DNA of 64,000 nucleotides, taken from positions 10,410,346-10,474,345 of the forward strand of contig OX388344.1 in NCBI GenBank assembly GCA_947579665.1. The letters run 5' to 3'. The translations under genes were made by a program, and so were the position numbers. This DNA comes from Sympetrum striolatum. Taxonomy: Eukaryota > Arthropoda > Insecta > Odonata > Libellulidae. Shown here piece by piece: positions 47,983-58,439 of this stretch. The notes under the pieces were generated by a model. The model worked only from the letters and a program-made list of their open reading frames with translations, was not told the origin of the DNA and did not search any database. How positions within the stretch are numbered: the stretch's first letter is position 1; each line of letters begins with the position of its first letter.

Positions 47983-49103
47983 AGATGCTTCTCCGGATTC
48001 ATTCATATATCATACGAGTAAGATGTTGCTTGCATACTGCAAGCAGGTCGGCAATACTAATTTCATATCGGCATCACTTCGGGACGGTCCTCATAAGAAA
48101 AAAAAAAGGATTTAATTTTTTCTTAAAATTCGCTGAAATTTCATCGTCTGGCATCGAACCCGGGTCATACTGGTAAAACTACTATGAAACACAATAGAAG
48201 ATCACCATCTCTAACTATGTGTGAAAATTCAAGCAGAAATATTGGCTACAACTGCCTCAAAAGACGCTCTAATGTTCACGAATGTAAATGGCTCTCGGGA
48301 CTCGAACCAAGGAGGATCTTGGAAATCTCAAATATGTTTCTGAAAGTTATTAATCATCTCAATCTATATGCCAAATTTCAAGTTTCTTTATCATTGGGAA
48401 AGGTTTCAAAATAATTCCTAAAAATCGGATCAACTTCTGATTGCAGAGACACCTGGTGTCGAACCCAGGACACATTGATAGCTATGAATTAATAGTTTGA
48501 TTTGTTAAGTTATGCTCTTTTATCATGCAAAGTTTGAGGTCGATAGCATGCCGGGAAGTACCTAAAATTTGTTTCCGTTATCTCCGTAAGATATGCATTG
48601 AGGAATTTAAATGTCCCTCTGGGATCGAACCAAGGACCATCAGCGAATATGTAAAATTTGATTATGATAATTTTTTATAATATCTAACCTTATACTGAAT
48701 TTCAAGTTTCTATGCCATCGCAAAAGGGTCCAAAAAAAATCTTAAAAATCGCCACAATGCATTTTAAACGGCCGATATTTGCCCCGACCTAGCATCGAAC
48801 CCAGGTTATTTTCTGTAAAACTCATTTATGTTTTCGATAGATCATGACCATATATAAAGGCTCCTAGAGTATCGATTCTCTACCTATCCAAGAAGTATTT
48901 TTTAAAAATTCCCGAAAATCTAAGCAATACATTTAAACGGGAAAAATCGGGACTTTGGGGCCCTCTGGAATCGAACCCATGACACTGAGGATCAAAATCA
49001 CTATTTTTCTGGCGGTTAATTGTTATGGCCAATACGCAGTAAAAATTTGAACTCAATCACGCTTGTGGTTTAGGCTGTGAATTTGTATCCTATCTATCTA
49101 TAT
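47983..49103 (+). repeat. Array unit 6 (forward)
   Basis: Complete unit opening agatgcttctccggattcat. Boxes are near 48155, 48303, 48459, 48625, 48793 and 48974. It is almost identical to unit 7. Confidence 0.9.
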
Positions 49104-50206
49104 ACCTATCTATATACGAGTAAAATGTTGCTTGCATACTGCAAGCAGATCGACAACACTAATTTCATATCGGCATTATATCGGGACGGTCCTCAAAAGA
49201 AAAAAAAAAAGGATTTAATTTTTTCTTAAAATTCGCTGAAATTTCATCGTCTGGCATCGAACCCGGGTCATACTGGTAAAACTACTATGAAACACAATAG
49301 AAGATCACCATCTCTAACTATGTGTGAAAATTCAAGCAGAAATATTGGCTACAACTGCCTCAAAAGACGCTCTAATGTTCACGAATGTAAATGGCTCTCG
49401 GGACTCGAACCAAGGACGATCTTGGAAATCTCAAATATGTTTCTGAAAGTTATTAATCATCTCAATCTATATGCCAAATTTCAAGTTTCTATATCATTGG
49501 GAAAGGTTTCAAAATAATTCCTAAAAATCGGATCAACTTCTGATTGCAGAGACACCTGGTGTCGAACCCAGGACACATTGATAGCTATGAATTAATAGTT
49601 TGATTTGTTAAGTTATGCTCTTTTATCATGCAAAGTTTGAGGTCGATAGCATGCCGGGATGTACTTAAAATTTGTTTCCGTTATCTCCGTAAGACATGCA
49701 TTGAGGAATTTAAATGTCCCTCTGGGATCGAACCAAGGACCATCAGCGAATATGTAAAATTTGATTATGATAATTTTTTATAATATCTAACCTTATACTG
49801 AATTTCAAGTTTCTATGCCATCGCAAAAGGGTCCAAAAAAAATCTTAAAAATCGCCACAATGCATTTTAAACGGCCGATATTTGCCCCGACCTAGCATCG
49901 AACCCAGGTTATTTTCTGTAAAACTCATTTATGTTTTCGATAGATCATGACCATATATAAAGGCTCCTAGAGTATCGATTCTCTACCTATCCAAGAAGTA
50001 TTTTTTAAAAATTCCCGAAAATCTAAGCAATACATTTAAACGGGAAAAATCGGGACTTTGGGGCCCTCTGGAATCGAACCCATGACACTGAGGATCAAAA
50101 TCACTATTTTTCTGGCGGTTAATTGTTATGGCCAATACGCAGTAAAAATTTGAACTCAATCACGCTTGTGGTTTAGGCTGTGAATTTGTATCCTATCTAT
50201 CTATAT
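49104..50206 (+). repeat. Array unit 7 (forward), recent duplicate of unit 6
   Basis: Same sequence as unit 6 at a distance of about 1103 bp with only scattered substitutions, including shared unusual bases in module 6 ('ctcctagagtatcgattc'). Confidence 0.9.
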
Positions 50207-50885
50207 ACCTATCTATATACGAGTAAAATGTTGCTTGCATACTGCAAAAATAATTCCTAAAAATCGGATCAACTTCTGATTGCAGAGACACCTGGTGTCG
50301 AACCCAGGACACATTGATAGCTATGAATTAATAGTTTGATTTGTTAAGTTATGCTCTTTTATCATGCAAAGTTTGAGGTCGATAGCATGCCGGGAAGTAC
50401 CTAAAATTTGTTTCCGTTATCTCCATAAGAAATGCATTGAGAAATGTAAATGGCGCCCTGGGATCGTACCAAGGACCATCAGCGAATATGTAAAATTTGA
50501 TTATGAAATATATTTATAATCTCCAACTCCATGCCGAATTTCAAGTTTCCATGCCATCGGGAAAGGGTCCAAAAAAAATCTTAAAAATTGCCACAATACA
50601 TTTTAAACGGCCGATTTTTGCCTCGACCTAGCATCGAACCCAGGATATTTTCCTTAAAACTCATTTATGTTTTCGATAGATCATGACCATATATAAAGGT
50701 TCCTAGATTTTCGATTCTCTACCTATCCCGGAAGTATTTTTTAAAAATTCCCGAAAATGCAATTTTTCTGGAGGTTATACGTTATGGCCAATATGTCGTC
50801 AAAATTTCAGCTCTATCACTCTTGTGGTTTAGGCTGTGAGTTTGTATCCTCTCTATCTATTATATATAGATGCTTCTCCGGATTC
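50207..50885 (+). repeat. Array unit 8 (forward), internally deleted
   Basis: The opening and half of the hairpin (cttgcatactgcaa) run straight into module 3 ('aaataattcctaaaaatcgg'). Modules 4 and 5 follow. Module 6 loses its box and joins the closing segment. Confidence 0.85.
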
Positions 50886-50925
50886 ATTCATATATCATAT
50901 ATTCATATATATATATATATATATA

Positions 50926-52004
50926 GAGAGGATACAAAGTCACAGGCTAAACCACTAGCGTCAATGGCTTGAAATTTTTACGACATATTGGCCATAACGT
51001 ATAACCTCCAGAAAAATTGCGATTTTGAACCTCAGTGTCATGGGTTCGATTCCAGAGGGCCCCAAAGTCGCGATTTTCCCCATAAGATTACATGGCGGGG
51101 ATTTTCGAAAATTTTTTTGAGGCACTTCCCGGAAAAGCAGAGAGTTGAAACTCGAGGGACCGCTAAATGCCGTGCATAGCCAACGAAAATCGGAAAGACA
51201 TCTTCGAATATTGTCCTTGGTTCGATGCTAGGCCGGGGCAAAAATCGGCCGTTTAAAATGCATTGCGGCGATTTTTAAGATTTTTTTTGGATCCTTTCCC
51301 GATAACATGGATTATTGAAACTCGGCACGTCAATAGATATCATGAATTTATTTCATAATCGAATTTTACATATTAGCTTATGGTCCTTGGTTCGATCCCA
51401 GAGGACCATTTGCACTTCCCAATGCTTTTCTTACGGAGATAACGGAAACAAATTTTAGGTACTTCCCGGCACGATATCAACTTCAAACTTTGCATGTACA
51501 AAGATCAAGTCCATACAAATCAAACAGTGCATTCACAGCTATCAAAGAGTCCTGGGTTCGACACCAGGTGTCTCTGCAATCTGAAGTTAATCCGATTTTT
51601 AGGAATTATTTTGAAACCTTTACCAATAATATAGAAACTTCAAATTCGGCATATAGATAGAGATCATAAATAACTTTCAGAAAAATTTTTTAGATTTCCA
51701 AGATCGTCCTTGGTTCGAATCCAGAGAGCCATTTAAATTCGTAAAAATTAGAACGTCTTTTGAGGCAGTTGTAGCCCATATTTCTGCTTGAATTTTCACA
51801 CATCGTTAGAGATGGTGATGTTCTATTGTGCTGCATAGTAAGTTCACAGTAAAGACCCGGGTTCGATGCAGGACGATGGAATTTAGGCAAATTTTAAGAA
51901 AAATTTCAATCTTTTTTTTTCTTTTGATGGCCGTCCGGATATGATGCCGACATGAAAATAGTGTTGTCGATCTGCTTGCAGTATGCAAGCAACATTTTAC
52001 TCGT
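50926..52004 (-). repeat. Array unit 9 (reverse)
   Basis: First unit after the orientation switch. It opens gaggatacaaagtcacaggc and has boxes at about 51044, 51219, 51391, 51557, 51711 and 51860. It ends with the hairpin and acattttactcgt. Confidence 0.9.
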
Positions 52005-52106
52005 ATATATATATATATGGATACATGAATGAATCCGGAGAAGCATCTATATATAATAGATATATAGACGCTTCTCCGGATATACCTATATATATATACA
52101 TTCATA

Positions 52107-53178
52107 GGGGATCAAAATTCTAACTATGTTCCACAAGTGCCACCGACTTGAAATTTTTACGACGTTATGGCCATGACGTGTAACCTCCAGGAAAAAGCCG
52201 ACTTTGAACCTCGGTGTCATGGGTTCGATTCCAGAAGGCCCCAAAGTCGCGATTTTCCCCATAAGATTACATGGCGGGGATTTTCGAAAATTTTTTTGAG
52301 GCACTTCCCGGAAAAGGAAAGTGTTGAAATTCGAGGGATCGCTAGATGCCGTGTATATCTAAAGGAAACCACAAAGACATCTACAATTATTATCCTTGGT
52401 TCGATGCTAGGCTAGGGCAAATATTCTCCCATTTAATTTACATAGCGATCTTTAAGATTTTTTTTAATTACTTACAGATGACTTGGAAACTTGAAACTTG
52501 GCACGTGGATATATATCATAAATATATTTTATAATAAAATTTTAGAACTCGCTGGTGGTCCTTGGTTCGATCCCAGAGGGCCATTTGCACTTCTCAATAC
52601 ATTTCTTACGGAGATAACGGAAACAAAATTTAGGTACTTCCCGGCATTCTATCGACTTCAAACTTTGCATGATAAAAAAGCAAGCCTTTATAAATCAAAC
52701 TGTGCATTCACAGCTTACAATATGTCCTGGGTTCGACACCAGGTGTCTCTGCAATCAGAAGTTGATCCTACATTTAGGAATTATTTTGAAACCTTTTCCA
52801 ATAATATAGAAACTTGAAATTCTGCATATAGATAGAGATCATAAATAACTTTCAGAAACATCTTTTAGATTTCCAAGATCGTCCTTGGTTCGAGTCCCGA
52901 AAGCCATTTACAATCGTGAAAATTAGAACATCTTTTGAGGCAGTTCTAGCCAATATTTCCGTTCGAATTTTCACACATAGTTAGAGATGGTGATCTTCTA
53001 TTGTGCTGCACAGTAAGTTCACCAGTAAGACCCAGGTTCGATGCCAGACGATGAAATATCAGCGAATTTTAAGAAAAATTTCAATCTTTTTTTTCTTTTG
53101 AGGACCGTCCCGATATGATGCCGATAGGAAATTAGTATTGCCGATCTGCTTGCAGTATGCAAGCTACATTTTACTCGT
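52107..53178 (-). repeat. Array unit 10 (reverse)
   Basis: Opens ggggatcaaaattctaacta and has six modules (boxes near 52223, 52400, 52564, 52730, 52887 and 53035). It ends with the hairpin and ctacattttactcgt. Confidence 0.9.
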
Positions 53179-53228
53179 TTAATAGATAGATAGATAGACG
53201 CTTCTCCGGATATACCTATATATATATA

Positions 53229-54303
53229 GGGGATCAAAATTCTAACCATGTTCTACAAGTGCAAACGACTTGAAATTTTTACGACGTATTGGCCATAACG
53301 TTTAACCTCCAGGAAAAAGCTGACATTGAACCTCGGTGTCATGGGTTCGATTCCAGAAGGCCCCAAAGTCCCGATTTTCTCCATAAGGATACATGGTGAA
53401 GATTTTCGAAAATTTTTTTGAAGCACTTCCCGGAAAGGTAGAGAGTTGAAATTCGAGGGATCGCTAGATGCCGTGGATATCTAACGAAAATCAAAAAGAC
53501 ATCTCCGAATATTGTCCATGGTTCGATGCTAGGTCGGGCAAAAATCGGCCGTTTAAAATACATTGCGGCGATTTTTAAGATTTTATTTGGACCATTTTCC
53601 GATGGCATGGAAACTGGAAATTGGGCATGAGGTTAGATATCATGAATATATTTCATAATTAAATTTTTCATATTCGCTGATGGTCCTTGGTTCGATCCCA
53701 GAGGGCCATTTGCACTTCTCAATGCATTTCTTACGGAGATAACGGAAACAAAATTTAGGTACTTCCCGACATGCTATCGACTTCAAACTTGGCATGACAC
53801 AAAGGCAAATTTATAAAAATCAAACTGTGCATTCACAGCTTACAATATGTCTGGGTTCGACACCAGGTGTCTCTGCAATCAGAAGTTGATCCGTTTTTAG
53901 GAATTATTTTGAAACCTTTCCCAATAATATAGAAACTTGAAATTCGGCATATAGATAGACATCATAAGTAACTTTCAGAAACATGTTTAAGATTTCCAAG
54001 ATCGTCCTTGGTTCGAGTCCCGAGAGCCATTTACATTCGTGAAAATTAGAACGTCTTTTGAGGCAGTTGTAGCCATTATTTCTGCTTGAATTTTCACACA
54101 GAGTTAGAGATGGTGATCTTCTATTGTGTTTCATAGTAGTTTTACCAGTATGACCCGGGTTCGATGCCAGACGATGAAATTTCAGCGAATTTTAAGAAAA
54201 ATTTAAATCCTTTTTTTTTCTTTTGAGGACCGTCCCGATATGATGCCGAAAAGAAATTAGTATGGCCGATCTGCTTGCAGTATGCAAGCTACATTTTACT
54301 CGT
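53229..54303 (-). repeat. Array unit 11 (reverse)
   Basis: The best unit for measuring period: GGTTCGA at 53344, 53520, 53689, 53854, 54010 and 54158, so spacings are 176, 169, 165, 156 and 148. It ends with the hairpin and ctacattttactcgt. The next unit's first box is 313 bp further on. Confidence 0.9.
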
Positions 54304-54355
54304 TAAATATAGATGCTTCTCCGGATTCATTCAAGGATATAGATAGATAGATAGA

Positions 54356-55433
54356 TAGGATACTAATTCACAGCCTAAACTATAAGCGTCATCGACTTGA
54401 AATTTTTACGACGTATTGGCCATAACGTATAACCGCCAGAAAAATTGCAGTTTTGAACCTCAGTGTCATGGGTTCGATTCCAGAAGTCCCCAAAGTCGCG
54501 ATTTTCCCCATAAGAATACATGGCGGGGATTTTCGAAAAAAATTTTGAGGCACTTCCAGGAAAAGGAGAGAGTTGAAATTCGAGGGATCGCTAGAAGCCG
54601 TGCATATCCAACGAAAATCAAAAAGACATCGTCGAATATGGTCCATGGTTCGATGCTAGGTCGGTGCAAACATCGGCCGTTTAAAATGCATTGTGGCGAT
54701 TTTTAAGATTTTTTTTGGACCCTTTTCCGATGGCATAGAAACTTGAAATTTGGTATGAGGTTAGACACCATAAAAATATATCATAATCAAATTTTACATA
54801 TTCGCTGATGGTCCTTGGTTCGATCCCAGAGGGACATTTAAATTCCTCAATGCATTTCTTACGGAGATAACGGAAACACATTTTAGGTACTTCCAGGCAC
54901 GATATCGACTTCAAACTTTGCATATAGAAAGATCAAGTCCATACAAATCAAACAGTGCATTCACAGCTATCAATGTGTCCTGGGTTCGACACTAGGTGTC
55001 TCTGCAATCAGAAGTTGATCCGATTTTTAGGAATTATTTTGAAACCTTTGCCAGTAATATAGAAACTTCAAATTCGGCATATAGATAGAAATCATCAATA
55101 ACTTTCAGAAACATTTTTTAGATTTCCAAAATCGTCCTTGGTTCGAATCCAAAGATCCATTTAAATTCATGAAAATTAGAACCTCTTTTGAGGCAGTTGT
55201 AGCCCATATTTATGCTTGAATTTTCACACATAGTTAGAGATGGTGATCTGCTATTGTGCTGCATAGTAAGTTCACCAGTAAGACCCGGGTTCGATGCCAG
55301 ACGATGAATTTCAGCGAATTTTAATTAAAATTTCAGTCCTTTTTTTTTTCTTTTGAGCACCTTCCCGATATAATGCCGATAAGAAATTAGTGTTGTCGAT
55401 CTACTTGCAGTATGCAAGCTACATTTTACTCGT
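54356..55433 (-). repeat. Array unit 12 (reverse), array end
   Basis: Last unit: opens ggatactaattcacagcct, with its first box at 54471 and further boxes near 54646, 54812, 54984, 55140 and 55288. It ends ctacattttactcgt followed by unrelated DNA (tttatatattgactc). Confidence 0.9.
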
Positions 55434-55930
55434 TTTATATATTGACTCTTCATCGCGAATTAATTATCTCCATAAAAGCGATGGACATCGGTGGAAAGCA
55501 TAGTAAATCCATCGGTGAATAAAGAAACGGTTGATGGATCCATCGATGACTTTAAAAACGGATTGATGGATTTACGATTCCATCGATGAATTTTAAAAAG
55601 TGCCTATTGCTGAATAAAAATTTTTATTTAATTTCCTCTCTTTAAGCCCTTATCTCTATTACAAACGACTACTTTCTAATTTTAGTTGTCAAAAGGAAAG
55701 AAAAGCTGCATTCAATCAAAAATGTTTATAATTATTAGTTATAGAAGGAAGTGGAATGAAATTTTGCACAAACATGCTTGTAACATGTTCATAAAAACGT
55801 GCGCTCTAAAATCACCTTAAAACATTTTTAGCACATGCTCACGTTGTGATTCTGAAACATTTTAGCTAAACGACTAAAATTCCCTGATAAATGCTCAGCA
55901 TCTTCTGTGCTACTAGGAAGGCGTTCCTAT
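55434..55930. other. Array flank with short ATCGATG repeats
   Basis: Between 55,485 and 55,600 the words 'atccatcggtga', 'ggatccatcgatga' and 'gattccatcgatga' recur, twice followed by 'tttaaaaa'. No gene. Confidence 0.6.
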
Positions 55931-55931
55931 C

Positions 55932-56345
55932 CTATGCTCGTCCGTAATCTGTTTTGATGATTTTCATTTTTGAAAACGATCTTTCTCCACTGCAATTTGT
56001 CACTATCATGGGCAAGTACATGCGAAGTACTATCTCCGCATTAACAAAGGTTGAGCATAAATAATTCTCTGTGATTATGCGGTAGAGAAATGTCTCAATT
56101 GATTCTTCTTCAAGCTGTTTATACAACTCTGATAACTTGGCAAGTTGAAGCAATTCGGGAGATAGAGTTGATTCTAAATCCTCTGGATAGAGTTCGATGA
56201 GATTTTTCGCTGCGGAATCCAACTCTTCAGGTGTTATAGTCGGAAGCTTACTCAAAAAACCAAATCTTTCACAAACGACTTCATATGCTGCGATGCGTTG
56301 TGACAGTGACGTAAGTGTGGAATCTACAACAGCACATGCACACAT
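55932..56345 (-). pseudogene. hAT transposase C-terminal fragment (ZMYM1-like)
   Basis: 138 codons. The end NAEIVLRMYLPMIVTNCSGERSFSKMKIIK is the hAT dimerisation domain, which holds the transposase together as an oligomer (family form: NA...LR..L.LPV..ASGERSFSKLK.IK). The preceding residues (LSQRIAAYEVVCERFGFL, LIELYPEDLE) fit the ZMYM1/KRBA2-like lineage. It breaks off after the motif with TDYGRA and a stop, and the N-terminal zinc finger and catalytic core are missing. No terminal repeats seen. Confidence 0.8.
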
Positions 56346-56399
56346 GCATGAACTTTCTATTCAACAGAGGCATGCACTATTGCATGCTCTTGCAAGTTG

Positions 56400-57340
56400 A
56401 CCGGACCTCTTTTTCATGACGCATGCCTCAGCGCACGTAAATCCAAACAGTTGGATATTCGTTCAACATTCTGTGCGTCTTTCCAGAGATTTCGATTTCA
56501 GTTTATTTAGTTTTTAAATAAAATCGACTGAGGCCGTATTCATATTGAGTAAATTCATTACGAATGAAATAAAATGGTACTCTCTTCTCCACAAGTTTCA
56601 TTGGAATAAAACTACGATCATTTTCAGGTCCACAAAAACAAACACATATGTTATAAAATAAATAAAACAAATAAATAATTTTGTTTATAAATACATAATA
56701 TTAAATATCAATAAATGACATTTCCGCCATAAAGTGTGACCCCACCAAAGCAGATCATTGTTGTATTAAATTCATTTTAAATCGAATACCTTAAGAGCGA
56801 TAAACTTACATCGCGTAAATACGTATTTAGTGCCCTATGGTTATATATACATGTAAATAAATTTAACAGTGGATACAATTATATACTCATGCAAAAGCCG
56901 TGTTTTTCTGCACACTTTTTTATGTTGACATAAGGCCCCTCTTCTTAAACTCGGGGGAGGGCTCCCCTTATCAGTTCTCCCGTGGCAAAGAAGCGTCTTT
57001 GTAGTAAATTGGCTGGAAGATTCCTCACTTTCTCATTCAACAATTCCTTGTCAATTCTCTCTTACTAAGCTACCGATGCCTCAATTACTGTAATTTCATA
57101 GCTACTTCTTTTCATTCTGTACCAGTACCTGCTGCATTTCCCACCCTAGGCTTTTATTCGACTCGGTTACTTTTCCCAGTTTTTTGGAATAAAATTAGGT
57201 ACCTCGGCTTATAATGAGTTCGGCTTATATTCGAGTATAAAAAGTATACTCTTTCACAAATACTGCTAGTAAGACTATTGAAATATCGGCTATTCTGTTC
57301 CACATTTAAGTGGAAATGTTATAACTGGAGGGGAAAACTC
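56400..57340. other. No gene seen
   Basis: AT-rich sequence without recognisable features. Confidence 0.4.
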
Positions 57341-57344
57341 TATA

Positions 57345-57440
57345 TATCGATTTGTGTTTCGGTTGCCTCAGTTCGATCTCCGTTCGAGCCCCAGCCAAGA
57401 CACTATTTTTCACTTCTTGTACAACCTCAATATTATATCT
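57345..57440 (+). repeat. SINE-like fragment with B box
   Basis: 'cggttgcctcagttcgatc' and 'ccgttcgagccccagccaag' are followed by 'acactatttttcacttcttg', resembling the tail after the B box at 35,720. Confidence 0.45.
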
Positions 57441-58169
57441 TCATATTCATCTCTGTGTAGAATTGATTGAAAGAAATGTATATTTTCACTTGAACAGTTT
57501 TTATTGAAAAAGAAAGCATCAATCTTAATTTTCAATATTTTTAAGTGAGAGTGTATGTCCGTTTTTCTTCTCCCAGAAAATAAACATTATGGTTATGATC
57601 TTTCTAAACTCATAGAGCAAAAGTATAATTTAATTTTCGTGCTAATGAACTATAGTGCAACTTCTGTGGCTCAAATATTATATTTATTCCATCATAACTC
57701 AGGATAATCCAATCTCTGCTGAGACAGAAAATTAAATGCGTAACTTCCCATTGCTACATAAAACGCAAAGGCATAATTTCACTCTAAAGACGGTGTAAAC
57801 CGCATCACGCATCAGTGTAATTTAATTAGTGAAACCGAAAGACTTCCGCAACGATTAATATCTCTAAGAATTTAAGCGCAATCGATATAAAGATTTTACC
57901 ATCTTAATTATACATTATTAAATAGTTTTGTCACGAAAAGGCATGAGTCGTTTGAGCTCTCATTTCCCTTCATTAGTTTGAGGGACCTGACCACAGATAA
58001 GAATATTCAATTGCGCAATTAGACCCAATGTTTCAGCCTGCTTTTCTGGTGGCTACTCTATCCCTATGGGTAGTAGATAAGGGGTGACTTGGAAGGTGGA
58101 TTTCGCAAACAAGAAATACCGAAATGCTTTGCGTGTAGTCGTGTTTTTGGCCTTCATTTTCAGTTCTTC

Positions 58170-58430
58170 ACGTGCAATCGAGTTGTTCACAACGAAAACG
58201 TATCTTTCAGAGGACTTACCTTTATTGGCAAAGTGCAAGTGGGTTTCGTGCTCTATCACCAAGAAATTGTACTTCCAGTTTTTCTTGCTGAACATACAAG
58301 GATTTTAGTCGGTTTACGAAGTGTTGCGGAAAATAGTTCGAGTGTCGCGATATAAAAACTTCTTCCAAAACTGCTGGGAATAAGATGGGAGATAGACTGT
58401 CACCTTTTCGAACTTTCTTCTCAATCTTGA
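58170..58430 (-). pseudogene. RTE-type LINE reverse transcriptase relic
   Basis: Minus strand: FKIEKKVRKGDSLSPILF followed by PAVLEEVF (RT motif B, normally GVRQGD.LSP.LF..VLE..F). After breaks, THLHFANK stands where the catalytic LRFADD should be. The metal-binding pair is lost and no long frame remains. Confidence 0.55.
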
Positions 58431-58439
58431 ATTCTGGGT

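Noticed and set aside
46508..54923. Many 60-100-codon open frames within the array with a common SG(I/L/F)EPRTI peptide
   Set aside because: The shared peptide is just the translation of the TCGAACC box in one frame. Frames start and stop at random positions of the repeat, so no real protein is likely.
36161..55295. tRNA genes at the GGTTCGA motifs
   Set aside because: No acceptor stem, anticodon arm or A box can be folded around them. Only the T-arm-like box is present.
35985..55433. CRISPR-like regularly spaced motif
   Set aside because: The genome is animal, the modules are homologous over their whole length rather than repeat plus unique spacer, and no cas genes occur.
58089..58355. 88-codon plus-strand open frame
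   Set aside because: It is antisense to a reverse transcriptase relic whose motif B is readable on the minus strand.
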